Assembly: GCF_030813435.1 (NCBI RefSeq) | Contig: NZ_JAUSUG010000001.1 | Coordinates: forward strand, 62,001 to 126,000 | DNA from: Evansella vedderi | GTDB taxonomy: Bacteria; Bacillota; Bacilli; Bacillales; Salisediminibacteriaceae | Direction: 5' to 3' | Length of the DNA stretch: 64,000 nucleotides | In this document: positions 16,650 to 25,762 of the stretch, one piece after another | Layout: every line of letters begins with the position of its first letter | Numbering within the stretch: position 1 is the stretch's first letter | The notes under the pieces: model-generated | The model's input: only the letters and a program-made list of their open reading frames with translations | The model's database searches: none | Told to the model about the DNA's origin: nothing | Translations under genes and position numbers: made by a program

Positions 16650-17804
16650 ATGAGGGGATTTTACGTTAAAGCAGGAGAATTTTGGTTAGAAGATAAGATT
16701 GCCCATGGTGGCTATTTGGAAGTGAAGAATGGTGTATTTGGAGAATATTTTACAAGTTTACCAGGAGAGCAGCTTCCAGTCGTTGATGTGTCTAATTATA
16801 TAGTGGCACCTGGTTTGTTCGATACACATATTCATGGTATTGCAGGGTATGACGTAATGGATGGAACATCTCAGTCCATTCAGAAAATATCGAAGATCCT
16901 ACCATCTTTAGGAGTAACACGTTTTCTACCAACAACCTTGTCAGGAAATATGGATACGATAAATAAAGTAATACAGAGCATCAGTCTAGCCTCAAAGGAG
17001 GGGGGAGCAGGTGCTGTTATAGAGGGAATTTTTTTAGAAGGGCCATATTTTACGGAGAAGCATAAGGGGGCACAAAATTCATATTATTTTTGTGATCCAA
17101 GTGTTGAAGAGTTGGAAAAGTGGCTTACGTTATCGGATGATAAAATCAAGAAAATTGCCCTAGCTCCAGAAAGAAAAGGGGCAATAGCATTTATAGAAGC
17201 AGCAGTAAAAAGAGGAATTACCATCTCACTTGCACACACCGATGCTGATTTTAGTATATGTCAGCAAGCTGTCGAAAAAGGTGCATCTGTTTTTGTCCAT
17301 TTATATAATGGTATGAGCGGATTACATCACCGAGCTCCAGGTGTTGTTGGGGCTGCCTTGCGATTAGAGGGAACCTATAGTGAGATTATTTGTGACGGCT
17401 ATCATGTTGACCCGAATGTTGTGGTGATTACGAGTCGTATGTTAAAAGATCGAATGGTACTTATAACAGATTGCATGAGAGCAGGCTTGTTACCGGATGG
17501 AACGTATAAGTTAGGAGAGTATGATGTACACATTTCAAATGGTAAAGCAGAGACATCATTTGGATCACTTGCTGGTAGCACCCTTATCTTAAAAGACGGT
17601 GTAAAAAAAGTAGCTGAGTGGACGGGAATGTCATTATATGAAGCATGGCATCACGCTTCCTTAAGCCCAGCGAAGAGCGTCAGACTTCAAGATAAGATCG
17701 GTAGTATTCGTTCGGGAAAATGTGCTGATTTTGTTATAATGGATCCTAACTTACAGATAAAAAGAACAGTAATCAATGGGGAAACAGTCTATAAAAAGGA
17801 ATAA
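16650..17804 (+). CDS. nagA: N-acetyl-hexosamine-6-phosphate deacetylase
   Basis: A 384-residue amidohydrolase. GLFDTHIHG (metal site one), FLEGPYFT (catalytic-site Glu), ISLAHTDAD, FVHLYNGMSGLHHR, CDGYHVDP and LITDCMRAG follow the NagA/AgaA order. HLYNGM replaces the usual HLFNAM. Start at ATG 16650, behind a weak GAAGGGAAA. Enzymes of this family deacetylate GlcNAc-6-P or GalNAc-6-P; the AgaS neighbour favours GalNAc-6-P. Confidence 0.88.
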   Translation: MRGFYVKAGEFWLEDKIAHGGYLEVKNGVFGEYFTSLPGEQLPVVDVSNYIVAPGLFDTHIHGIAGYDVMDGTSQSIQKISKILPSLGVTRFLPTTLSGNMDTINKVIQSISLASKEGGAGAVIEGIFLEGPYFTEKHKGAQNSYYFCDPSVEELEKWLTLSDDKIKKIALAPERKGAIAFIEAAVKRGITISLAHTDADFSICQQAVEKGASVFVHLYNGMSGLHHRAPGVVGAALRLEGTYSEIICDGYHVDPNVVVITSRMLKDRMVLITDCMRAGLLPDGTYKLGEYDVHISNGKAETSFGSLAGSTLILKDGVKKVAEWTGMSLYEAWHHASLSPAKSVRLQDKIGSIRSGKCADFVIMDPNLQIKRTVINGETVYKKE

Positions 17805-18018
17805 TGATGGATAGAAATGTTGGCAATAGGAATGAAAATACTGTGAAAAAAGTAGTTGTGTAAATCAACCTTCAAATCTAGCACAGCCAAAAATAGTTTT
17901 CCTATATCACGGTGTCTATAAAGACATGGGAGTTTTGAACAGAATCTTATAGTTGCGTCATGTAGAGGAAGATACGAGAATTGCCTCTTCCTCTCCTAAG
18001 GAAAGGGTGTATAAAATA

Positions 18019-18984
18019 ATGGGGAATAAAGATAATTCGTGTTGTGGTGTAAGTAGAATGAGCCCTGAGATAGAATTAAAAACAACAGAAATAGAAACTT
18101 TTCAAGAAAATGCACCCAACCAAATCTTATTTAAAGAAAAGATGGTGTATATTCCTGGTGGAGAATTTTTAATGGGCACGACTGATAAAGATGGCTTTAT
18201 CGCCGATGGGGAGGGACCTGTTAGGAAGGTGAAGATAAACTCCTTTCTAATGGATAGTTATGCAGTTACTAACAAGGAATTTAAGGAGTTTGTCGACGAT
18301 ACAGGGTATATAACAGAGACAGAAAAGTTTGGGTGGTCGTATGTTTATTATGGATTTTTATCCAAAGAGGATACGAGACAGGTAAAACGAGTAGTTAGTA
18401 CACCTTGGTGGTATGCTGTTACAGGAGCTTTCTGGTACCAACCGGAAGGGCCGAACTCAACGATTGAACACCGAATGGATCATCCTGTTGTCCATGTCAC
18501 CTGGAACGACGGGATTGCGTTTTGTAAGTGGGCAGGGAAACGTTTGCCAACAGAGGCTGAATGGGAATATGCTGCACGTGGAGGTCTAGAACGGAAAAAG
18601 TACCCATGGGGAGATGAGCTGACTCCAAATGGCGTCCATCATTGCAATATTTGGCAAGGGGATTTTCCTCATAAGAATACGGAGGAAGATGGATATGCAG
18701 GAACTGCCCCTGCAAAATCTTTCCCTGAGAATGGATATGGACTTTATAATGTTTCGGGAAATGTGTGGGAATGGTGTTCTGATTGGTTTAGCAAAAGTAT
18801 TCATAATCGGGGGGGACGGGAAAATCCTCAGGGGCCTTCAACAGGAAAAACAAAGGTGATGCGAGGCGGATCCTATATGTGTCATAAATCTTACTGTAAC
18901 CGTTATCGAGTCGCTGCACGTACCTCAAACACTCCAGATAGCTCAGCTGGGCACCTCGGATTTCGCTGTGTAACAGATGTGTAA
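18019..18984 (+). CDS. Formylglycine-generating enzyme (sulfatase activator)
   Basis: A 321-residue FGE/SUMF1-family protein. The N-terminus has a Cys pair, SCCGVSRMSPE, as in many bacterial FGEs. The core runs VYIPGGEFLMGT, DSYAVTNKEF, GWSYVY, HPVVHVTWNDG, LPTEAEWEYAARGG and NVWEWCSDW. The catalytic pair is present in GGSYMCHKSYCNRYR (Cys288 and Cys293), followed by TPDSSAGHLGFRC, very close to human SUMF1. FGE oxidises a sulfatase active-site cysteine to formylglycine in a copper-dependent reaction. I chose ATG 18019, preceded by AAGGAAAGGG. No sulfatase gene is visible in the window. Confidence 0.92.
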   Translation: MGNKDNSCCGVSRMSPEIELKTTEIETFQENAPNQILFKEKMVYIPGGEFLMGTTDKDGFIADGEGPVRKVKINSFLMDSYAVTNKEFKEFVDDTGYITETEKFGWSYVYYGFLSKEDTRQVKRVVSTPWWYAVTGAFWYQPEGPNSTIEHRMDHPVVHVTWNDGIAFCKWAGKRLPTEAEWEYAARGGLERKKYPWGDELTPNGVHHCNIWQGDFPHKNTEEDGYAGTAPAKSFPENGYGLYNVSGNVWEWCSDWFSKSIHNRGGRENPQGPSTGKTKVMRGGSYMCHKSYCNRYRVAARTSNTPDSSAGHLGFRCVTDV

Positions 18985-19016
18985 TAATAATTTCAAAGTA
19001 AAAGAAGGTATTGTCT

Positions 19017-19877
19017 ATGTCCACTTGGTTTGTTCTCGCCGTTGCGAGCGCTGTTGTTTTTGGAATTTCCACATTCTTTTTTAAAATAAATTCTTTCAAA
19101 AACTGGCCACTGCTCCCTTTCTTCGGTGGCGTTTATGGAAGTGGCACGTTGGCATTTATCGTTACGGCAAATTTGGAAGGTGTACTTTATCTCACCCCAA
19201 TGATCATCCTCAGTGGTATCGTCGTGGGCATTGGCTCCACGTTCGGGAATCTACTATTGATGAGAGCCTTCCAGCACGGCCCTGCGAGTCTCACCTCCCC
19301 TATCGTCAATACAAACATTCTTCTCATTGTCATTATGTCCGTGTTATTTTACGGAGAGCGTCTTGGGATATTAGAATATATAGGTATTCTCCTGATTATT
19401 GTAGCCATCAGCATCCTTCCCCTTGACCCCCAGGAAAAATTGAGTATCCCAAACAGAATCTGGTACGTATATGCTTTAGTGGCAACTGTCCTGTTTTTCT
19501 TGCGGAACGGGGGACTGAAAGTGACAGAAGAAATGGCCTTGCCAAACACGACAATCTTAATGGTCGGCTATTTCGTGGGAGCAGTGTGGTCTGTCTATGC
19601 CTACCTTATGTCGAAGGAAACAAAGATGGAGGAGGGGGCCAAGCAAGGTAAGGGCTTTGCCCTTGGCCTTGTCACCGGACTTTTCTCTTACGGCGGTATG
19701 CAGTTATACGCGGTGGCGCTGCAAACGGGTCCTGCAAGCATCATTTCTCCCATTTTCGCCACGAACAGCTTAGTTGTGGCGTTATTATCCATTCTATATC
19801 TCAAGGAAAAATTGACACTAATGCAAACGACCACCTTGGTTGGCGTCTTTGTAGGTATTGTTTTATTGCGGGTTTAA
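19017..19877 (+). CDS. EamA/DMT-family transporter
   Basis: A 286-residue membrane protein with ten predicted helices in two EamA halves. LLMRAFQHGPASLTSPIVNTN in half one is mirrored by LYAVALQTGPASIISPIFATN in half two. Start 19017 lies eight bases after AGAAGG. Codon choice is noticeably richer in G and C (GCC, CTC, GGC) than in the genes on either side, which may mean separate acquisition. Substrate unknown. It follows the FGE by 32 nt, but the shared role is uncertain. Confidence 0.82.
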   Translation: MSTWFVLAVASAVVFGISTFFFKINSFKNWPLLPFFGGVYGSGTLAFIVTANLEGVLYLTPMIILSGIVVGIGSTFGNLLLMRAFQHGPASLTSPIVNTNILLIVIMSVLFYGERLGILEYIGILLIIVAISILPLDPQEKLSIPNRIWYVYALVATVLFFLRNGGLKVTEEMALPNTTILMVGYFVGAVWSVYAYLMSKETKMEEGAKQGKGFALGLVTGLFSYGGMQLYAVALQTGPASIISPIFATNSLVVALLSILYLKEKLTLMQTTTLVGVFVGIVLLRV

Positions 19878-19881
19878 TGGG

Positions 19882-20340
19882 GATTGTCAGTACGTTGATG
19901 TAATCGTGTTGAAGTGTCAAAGCTTAAAGGAAGTATTGACAGTTCGATGATGGAATCGTGCTGAAGTGTCAAAGCTTAAAGGAAGTATTGACACTTCGTC
20001 GATCGAATCGTGTTGAAGTGTCAAAGCATAAGAGAAGTATTGACAGTGCGCTGATCAAACCGTGCTGAAGTGTCAAAGCATAAGAGAAGTATTGACAGTT
20101 CGATGATGTAATCGTGTTGAAGTGTCAAAGCTTAAAGGAAGTATTGACAGTTCGCTGCTCAAATCGTGCTGAAGTGTCAAAGCTTAAAGGAAGTATTGAC
20201 AGTTCGCTGCTCAAATCGCACTGAAGTGTCAAAGCATAAGAGAAGTATTGACAGTTCGCTGCTCAAATCGTGCTGAAGTGTCAAAGCATAAGAGAAGTAT
20301 TGACACTTCGTCGATCGAATCGTGCTGAAGTGCCAAAGGA
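19882..20340. repeat. Exact 52-bp tandem array, type 1
   Basis: Units start GAAGTGTCAA at 19911, 19963, 20015, 20067, 20119, 20171, 20223, 20275 and (truncated) 20327: always 52 bp. Each is GAAGTGTCAA, 15 nt (AGCTTAAAGGAAGTA or AGCATAAGAGAAGTA), TTGACAGTTC or TTGACACTTC, then a 17-nt variable tail. The two 10-mers are an inverted repeat. No frame is kept because 52 is not a multiple of three. There are no unique spacers, so it is not CRISPR. Confidence 0.92.
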
Positions 20341-20385
20341 TTAAGACAGTAAATACAAAAGAGGTTACTTTATGGAATAGTGATT

Positions 20386-20413
20386 AGGTTATTAAAGATT
20401 CCTTTAATAACCT
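20386..20413. terminator. Terminator-like hairpin
   Basis: AGGTTATTAAA (20386-20396), a 6-nt loop, TTTAATAACCT (20403-20413), followed on the plus strand by GATTTTTAAT. It lies between the array and a small minus-strand gene. Confidence 0.65.
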
Positions 20414-20462
20414 GATTTTTAATAAAGCTTCACTTAACGGGGGTCTTGATTTAGTTTAATCA

Positions 20463-20621
20463 TTAGAAACCCCATAGTCTTTTGGGATCTAACGGAGTAT
20501 ATATTTCATCGCCCTTAATTTGCCGATGAATTAATGGTTTTTTAAAGAGATCCTCTAGGTTGACTTTTTCTTGCTTGTAGTTTTTTTTGATTGGAACGAA
20601 TTCGGAATAATTGGTAATCAT
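20463..20621 (-). CDS. Small hypothetical protein, 52 residues
   Basis: On the minus strand ATG 20621 follows AGGAGGATAAA and opens a frame of 52 codons ending TAA at 20463. The protein starts MITNYSEFVPIKKNYKQEK, continues NLEDLFKKPLIHRQIKGDE and ends TPLDPKRLWGF. It is charged, has no signal or membrane segment, and the ribosome site is excellent. Not recognised. The rest of 20622-20908 is non-coding. Confidence 0.6.
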   Translation of the reverse strand: MITNYSEFVPIKKNYKQEKVNLEDLFKKPLIHRQIKGDEIYTPLDPKRLWGF

Positions 20622-20908
20622 TTTATCCTCCTAATATCTGTAAATTACTTAACAAAGTATATCATCCTAAATTTTTACATCTTTTATTCCAATAAATAAA
20701 AAATAAAGATGGAATATTTCGCTCCAAGTTGGTGATGGTCAGATGGCGACCCTAAATGAAATATAGTAAACTAGAAAATCATGGAGGGTTATATTAACTG
20801 CGACAGAATACTCTATCAGAGGGTTTACATAGGTGTTATTAATTATGATTCTCCCTATTAGTTGGTATAATTATAAATATAAATAGTAAATGTCTAAGGG
20901 GGGAATCT

Positions 20909-21745
20909 ATGTCAAAGTTCTTGGAATATCTTACTTTAACTTGTGGTTCACTTATCGTTGCGGCTGGACTTGAACTCATTCTTGCTCCGAATGAACTTGT
21001 TGACGGTGGGGTAACGGCAATTGCCATTATGTCAAACGCTGTTTGGAATTTCCCAATTTGGATTGTATTTATAACCCTTAATATTCCTACACTCCTTTTT
21101 GCAGGGAAGTACATGGGAAGGAAATTTGTAATACGAACTTTATATGCAAACGTAGTAACGAGTATTGGTCTAATGTGGATGGCACCAATGCTTCCAATAA
21201 CTACCTCAGAAGTATTAATTGTTTTATATGGTGGCTTACTCCTTGGAGTGGGTATTGGATTGGTTGTAAAAATGGGTGGAGCCGTCGATGGTACGGAAAT
21301 GATAGGAATTTGGGTTAATAAGAAATACCACATTCCCTTTAGTACTTTTTTATTTGGTATTAATGCAATCATCCTAGCAATAGCTGCTTTTGTATTTTCA
21401 CTGGAACAAGCTATGTTTTCTATTGCAATCTTCTTTATTGTTTCTAAAACCATTGATTTTGTGCTGGATGGATTAAATCAGGAAAAGTCGATTACTATAA
21501 TATCGGATAAACCAGATGAAATTGGAAAGGTATTAATCGAGGAACTAGATGTCCAACTCACTTATTTGCACGGTGAAGGTGGATATTTAAAAGAAAAGAG
21601 AAAGATTATTTACTGCATCACTAACAGATTTATGTATCCAAAGTTAAAAGAGAGAGTGTTATCCATTGACCCTAATGCCGTATTAGAAGCCTCTATGGTA
21701 ACGGAAACGGCAGGTATTAAGCACAAAAGATATAATCAATTTTAG
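20909..21745 (+). CDS. YitT-family membrane protein (DUF161 and DUF2179)
   Basis: A 278-residue protein with an N-terminal five-helix membrane part (GSLIVAAGLELILAPNELVDGGVTAIAI, GGAVDGTEM) and a C-terminal cytosolic DUF2179 domain (about 205-278, KERVLSIDPNAVLEASMV). This is the standard YitT build. Physiological function is unresolved. Start after AAGGGGGGAA; a terminator follows its stop codon, so it is monocistronic. Confidence 0.88.
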   Translation: MSKFLEYLTLTCGSLIVAAGLELILAPNELVDGGVTAIAIMSNAVWNFPIWIVFITLNIPTLLFAGKYMGRKFVIRTLYANVVTSIGLMWMAPMLPITTSEVLIVLYGGLLLGVGIGLVVKMGGAVDGTEMIGIWVNKKYHIPFSTFLFGINAIILAIAAFVFSLEQAMFSIAIFFIVSKTIDFVLDGLNQEKSITIISDKPDEIGKVLIEELDVQLTYLHGEGGYLKEKRKIIYCITNRFMYPKLKERVLSIDPNAVLEASMVTETAGIKHKRYNQF

Positions 21746-21786
21746 CCAAAGAGTAAACTGAGATTCGGTTACTCTTTGGTTTTTTG
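21746..21786 (+). terminator. Rho-independent terminator
   Basis: CCAAAGAGTAA (21746-21756) pairs with TTACTCTTTGG (21769-21779), followed by TTTTTTGTT. Closes the YitT gene. Confidence 0.85.
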
Positions 21787-21839
21787 TTATGTTGAAACTC
21801 TTTTTAAAAAGTAATAGCACTCTTCGAAAGTAATTTTTG

Positions 21840-21908
21840 TTGACAATTTTAAAACAAAGGAATTACAATGTAAATCGTAATCGTTACGATCGGAATTATT
21901 ACGATTTA
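21840..21908 (+). promoter_or_regulatory. Promoter with two overlapping Zur boxes
   Basis: TTGACA (21840-21845), 18 bp, TACAAT (21864-21869). TAAATCGTAAT-C-GTTACGAT (from 21871) and GGAATTATTACGATTTA (ending 21908) are two overlapping matches to the Bacillus Zur box (ATCGTAAT-N-ATTACGAT core). They lie directly downstream of the -10 and before the ribosome site of the gene at 21931. Zinc-loaded Zur would block this promoter. Confidence 0.85.
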
Positions 21909-21930
21909 TAAAAATTGGAGGAAAATAAAA

Positions 21931-22965
21931 ATGATTAATATTAAATTTTTATTCTTTAGTTTATTGTTTGTCATTATGTTAGTTGCTTGTTCTGCAGAAG
22001 GTACAGAAGTAGTAGAATCTAGTGAATTAGAGAACGAAGAAGAACAAACTACACAAGCAGATAACGAAGAAGCAGAAGAAAGCACGACAGAAGAAGCTGA
22101 AACATACATAACTTTAATGGATGATTTAGGAAATGAAGTAGTTTTAGAGGAAAAGCCAGAGAGGATTGTTGTGTTATCACCATCTCATTTAACTCTCTTA
22201 TATGATCTTGGTGGAGAAGCAATTGCCAGAACGACGTTAAGCCCTCATAGTATCCCACAAGGAGCAGAGGAAATTGAAGATGTTGGTCACCATACGAATG
22301 TGAATGTGGAAGCTATAGTCGCTTTGGCTCCAGATTTAGTTATTGGGAATACGGTGTTACATGAAAAGTTAATCCCAATTCTTGCAGATAGTAATATTTC
22401 GTTTATTAACTTAGATATGAAATTAATAGATGATGTAAAAAGAAATGCTAGATTGTATGGAAAGTTCCTTGGTGACAGCGAGATGGTGGAACAGCATATT
22501 GCCAATCTTGAACAAGAAATAGCTGCTATTCAGGGAGAGATTCCTGAAGGTGAAGAGAAAAAGGTAGTTATTTTTAATATTACCCCAAGCAGTGTTTCTG
22601 TAAAAATGGAAAATACGATTTCCGGTGAAATTTCAAATATGTTAGGGCTTACTAATATTGCAGAAGGAGCGTCACCTATTGAGGGCAGACCAACGCAGAC
22701 ACCGTTTAGTTTAGAAAAGATCGTGGAAGAGGATCCTGATTTCATCTTTATTGTGCATCATGGTGAAAGAACTGTTGCAGAGGATAGAATGGATCAAGAT
22801 ATGAAAAACAGTCCCGCTTGGTCAACATTAAAAGCTGTTCAAGAGGATAATGTACATTTCTTGCCAGGAAACTTATTTTTATCTAATCCTGGAATTGAGT
22901 ATCATCAATCTATTCGCTACTTAGCTGAAATTGTATATCCAGAGGTTTTTGGAAATGTTGAGTAA
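21931..22965 (+). CDS. FecB/BtuF-type ABC transporter binding lipoprotein
   Basis: A 344-residue lipoprotein. Lipobox LVAC (Cys14), an acidic Glu/Thr linker to about residue 62, then a periplasmic-binding-protein fold: TLMDDLGNEVVLEEKPERIVVLSPSHLTLLYDLGG, NVEAIVALAPDLVIGN, FSLEKIVEEDPDFIFIVHHG. The family binds cobalamin, haem or siderophores. Zur boxes in front and chelatase subunits behind argue for a zinc-related chelate. It is the first gene of a run of tightly spaced genes reaching about 32 kb. Confidence 0.85.
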   Translation: MINIKFLFFSLLFVIMLVACSAEGTEVVESSELENEEEQTTQADNEEAEESTTEEAETYITLMDDLGNEVVLEEKPERIVVLSPSHLTLLYDLGGEAIARTTLSPHSIPQGAEEIEDVGHHTNVNVEAIVALAPDLVIGNTVLHEKLIPILADSNISFINLDMKLIDDVKRNARLYGKFLGDSEMVEQHIANLEQEIAAIQGEIPEGEEKKVVIFNITPSSVSVKMENTISGEISNMLGLTNIAEGASPIEGRPTQTPFSLEKIVEEDPDFIFIVHHGERTVAEDRMDQDMKNSPAWSTLKAVQEDNVHFLPGNLFLSNPGIEYHQSIRYLAEIVYPEVFGNVE

Positions 22966-23983
22966 TACAGTCACTGAAAAAAAATCTTTTTGGAGTAACT
23001 TAAGAGAACGCCGAACATGGCGTCTCTTTGTTATTTCAAGCTTTATCCTATTATCCATTTTAAGTATCTTTTTTAGTCTGTCAAAGGGAGTAATGGATAT
23101 ATCATGGTCAACCATTTGGAAGACATTTTTGACTTCGCCTACGGATGCGGAGCAACAGGTTTTATGGAATATTCGTCTTCCTAGAGTCATTGTCGGTGCC
23201 TTAGTTGGTATCAATTTAGCTTTAGCTGGAGCTATTTTACAAGGTGTTATGCGTAATCCGTTAGCTGATCCAGGCATAATCGGTATTAGTGCTGGGGCTG
23301 GCTTAACAGGTGTTATTATCCTCGTATTATTTCCTCAATATGAAAACCTTGTCCCAATAGGTGCATTTCTAGGTGCTATGTTCGCAGCGGTTATGATTTA
23401 TATTCTTGCATGGAAGCGAGGAATACAACCTATTCGTATCATTTTGGCTGGTGTAGCTGTTTCTGCATTTTTAGGATCATGGATTTCTGCCTTAATGATT
23501 TTTTACAGTGACCGGGTACATGGTGCACTTATGTTTATGGTAGGTGGGTTATCAGCGAGAAGTTGGAACCACGTAGATATGATCATTATCTACAGTTTAA
23601 TCGGCATTGCATTAGCCATTATTGGTACCAGATGGATGAACATTTTACTATTAGGAGATGAAACAGCGAGAGGGTTAGGATTAAATGTAGAGCGAACGAG
23701 AATTTTGATGACAGCAGTGGCTTCTTTACTTGCTGCAAGTGCTGTAAGTGTTGTTGGCTTGTTAGGATTTGTTGGGCTAATCGTTCCCCATGCAGCCAGG
23801 CTGCTCATTGGTAATGACTATCGCTTCCTTGTGCCAGCATCGTGCTTTTTAGGTATTGCCGTTGTTACTTTTAGTGACACCATTGGGCGCTTAGTATTTG
23901 CCCCAGTAGAGATTCCGGTTGGAATTATTATGGGAGTTGTAGGGGCACCATTCTTTCTTTATTTACTAAGGAGGGAGACATAA
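22955..23983 (+). CDS. FecCD-family ABC transporter permease
   Basis: A 342-residue permease with about nine to ten helices. Markers are WNIRLPRVIVGALVGINLALAGAILQGVMRNPLADPGIIGISAGAG, LGLNVERTR and GLLGFVGLIVPHAARLLIG. I chose ATG 22955, which overlaps the end of the binding-protein gene by 11 nt and has AGAGG at 22940. Forms the membrane channel of the importer with the ATPase that follows. Confidence 0.9.
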   Translation: MLSNTVTEKKSFWSNLRERRTWRLFVISSFILLSILSIFFSLSKGVMDISWSTIWKTFLTSPTDAEQQVLWNIRLPRVIVGALVGINLALAGAILQGVMRNPLADPGIIGISAGAGLTGVIILVLFPQYENLVPIGAFLGAMFAAVMIYILAWKRGIQPIRIILAGVAVSAFLGSWISALMIFYSDRVHGALMFMVGGLSARSWNHVDMIIIYSLIGIALAIIGTRWMNILLLGDETARGLGLNVERTRILMTAVASLLAASAVSVVGLLGFVGLIVPHAARLLIGNDYRFLVPASCFLGIAVVTFSDTIGRLVFAPVEIPVGIIMGVVGAPFFLYLLRRET

Positions 23984-24813
23984 TGGATATCTTAGAAGCG
24001 AAACAGATTGACTTAAGCTATGAAGAAAAATTAATTGTGGAATCTCTCGATCTTTCTATTAAGGAAGGAAGAATATATTCCCTTTTAGGGCCAAACGGTT
24101 CAGGGAAAAGTACTATCTTAAAAGCATTATCACGGAATTTAAAGACACAAAAAGGTACGGTTTATTTAGATGGAAGCGCTATCCATAAAATGAACACAAA
24201 AGAGGTTGCTAAAATCATGGCAGTCTTATCTCAGTCCCCTCAATCCCCTCCTTATTTAACCGTAAAGGACTTAGTGGAATATGGCCGTTTCCCCCACCAA
24301 CGATTCTGGGAGAGGTTATCCTCGGAGGATAAAGAGATAGTCAGTTGGGCAATAGAAAAAACAGGCTTAACTTCTTTTACCGACAGATTAGTAAATACGT
24401 TATCAGGGGGAGAAAGGCAAAGAGCTTGGATTGCAATGGCTCTTGTTCAAAAACCATCCATTCTTCTTCTAGATGAACCGACAACATTTTTAGATATCGC
24501 TCATCAGCTAGAAGTAATGGAACTTGTCACATCGATTAACAAGGAATATGGAATTACTATCGTGATGGTATTGCACGATATGAACCATGCTTCGAGATAT
24601 TCAGACGAACTAATCGTATTAAAGGATGGAAAGATTTTTGCACAAGGATCTCCAATTAAAGTCATGAATGAGCATACCTTAAAAAGTGTTTTTGGAGTAG
24701 AAGCAGATATTTGGATTGATAAAAAACATGGTAAACCAGTTTGTATCGCACAAGAGTTAGCACACCATGCTGAATTGAATGATAGAAAAAATAAAACGTT
24801 AATTGGAGGTTAA
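23983..24813 (+). CDS. FecE-type ABC transporter ATPase
   Basis: A 276-residue ATPase. Walker [10 protein letters not shown] (about 36-44), Q-loop [12 protein letters not shown], signature [10 protein letters not shown], Walker [14 protein letters not shown]-loop VLHDMNH. Close in layout to FecE/YusV/BtuD. Start codon overlaps the permease stop by one base. Energises import of the chelate bound by the first gene product. Confidence 0.92.
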   Translation: MDILEAKQIDLSYEEKLIVESLDLSIKEGRIYSLLGPNGSGKSTILKALSRNLKTQKGTVYLDGSAIHKMNTKEVAKIMAVLSQSPQSPPYLTVKDLVEYGRFPHQRFWERLSSEDKEIVSWAIEKTGLTSFTDRLVNTLSGGERQRAWIAMALVQKPSILLLDEPTTFLDIAHQLEVMELVTSINKEYGITIVMVLHDMNHASRYSDELIVLKDGKIFAQGSPIKVMNEHTLKSVFGVEADIWIDKKHGKPVCIAQELAHHAELNDRKNKTLIGG

Positions 24814-24821
24814 AACACATC

Positions 24822-25745
24822 ATGAAAGCAGATAGAATTTGTTATCCACTCACTGCCATTGTGGGTCAGGAGAAAATGAAGCTTGCCCTTATTTTAAATA
24901 GTATTAACCCAAACATTGGCGGGGTTCTTATAAAAGGAGAAAAGGGCACGGCGAAGTCTACAGCTGTTCGTTCTTTAGCCGATTTATTAAAAGATAGTAA
25001 GGTTGTAGAATTACCATTGAATGCGACAGAAGATCGTGTCATTGGAACGTTAGACATTGAACAAGCGATTAAACATGGAGAAAAAAAGTTCGAACCTGGT
25101 ATTTTATCGGAAGCCCATGAGCAAATCTTATACATAGATGAAATTAATTTATTAGATGACCATCTTGTCGATGTTTTACTAGATGTGGCAGCAATGGGTG
25201 TAAATACGATTGAAAGAGAAGGGATTTCTTACTCACACCCATCCCAGTTTATGTTAGTGGGGACAATGAACCCAGAAGAAGGTGATTTGCGTCCTCAACT
25301 CCTTGACCGCTTTGGTCTCTCTGTAGAAGTAATTGGAGAGCAGCATTTAGAGGATCGAGTAGATGTTATCCGAAGAAGAATGGAATTTGAAGAAGACAAA
25401 GGGAAGTTCCAACAAAAATATAGGAAGGAGCAAGAGAAATTAGCCAATAAGATTAAACTGGCTAAAGAACTTTTGAGGGACGTAAAGGTACCAGATTATA
25501 TTTATGAACTGATTGCAAAGCTATCGATCCAGTTAAAAGTGGACGGACATCGAGCAGATTTGACCGTTCTAAAAGCGGCAGCAGCCTTGGCTGTCTTTGA
25601 AGGAAGAACCGAAATCCTACCAGCAGATGTTCAAACTGTTGCAAAATTTGTTTACCCGCATCGTATGAGGAGAACCCCTTTCCAAGACAAAGGTGTAGAT
25701 ATGACACAAGTGGATGCTCTCATTAATGAACTTGAGGTCGTGTAA
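24822..25745 (+). CDS. ChlI/BchI-type AAA+ chelatase ATPase
   Basis: A 307-residue AAA+ protein of the magnesium/cobalt chelatase I-subunit family. [17 protein letters not shown], Walker [10 protein letters not shown] (39-47), Walker [10 protein letters not shown], sensor-1 [20 protein letters not shown], and a helical lid with VDGHRADL. I-subunit hexamers power metal insertion into tetrapyrroles by a large H/CobN subunit. It lies eight nt after the ABC ATPase, so transport and chelation genes are co-transcribed. Confidence 0.9.
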   Translation: MKADRICYPLTAIVGQEKMKLALILNSINPNIGGVLIKGEKGTAKSTAVRSLADLLKDSKVVELPLNATEDRVIGTLDIEQAIKHGEKKFEPGILSEAHEQILYIDEINLLDDHLVDVLLDVAAMGVNTIEREGISYSHPSQFMLVGTMNPEEGDLRPQLLDRFGLSVEVIGEQHLEDRVDVIRRRMEFEEDKGKFQQKYRKEQEKLANKIKLAKELLRDVKVPDYIYELIAKLSIQLKVDGHRADLTVLKAAAALAVFEGRTEILPADVQTVAKFVYPHRMRRTPFQDKGVDMTQVDALINELEVV

Positions 25746-25762
25746 GGGAGGGTCAAATAAGC

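Noticed and set aside
19882-20340. CRISPR array
   Set aside because: Units are contiguous and nearly identical over all 52 bp; no unique spacers and no cas genes. Same for 55187-55866.
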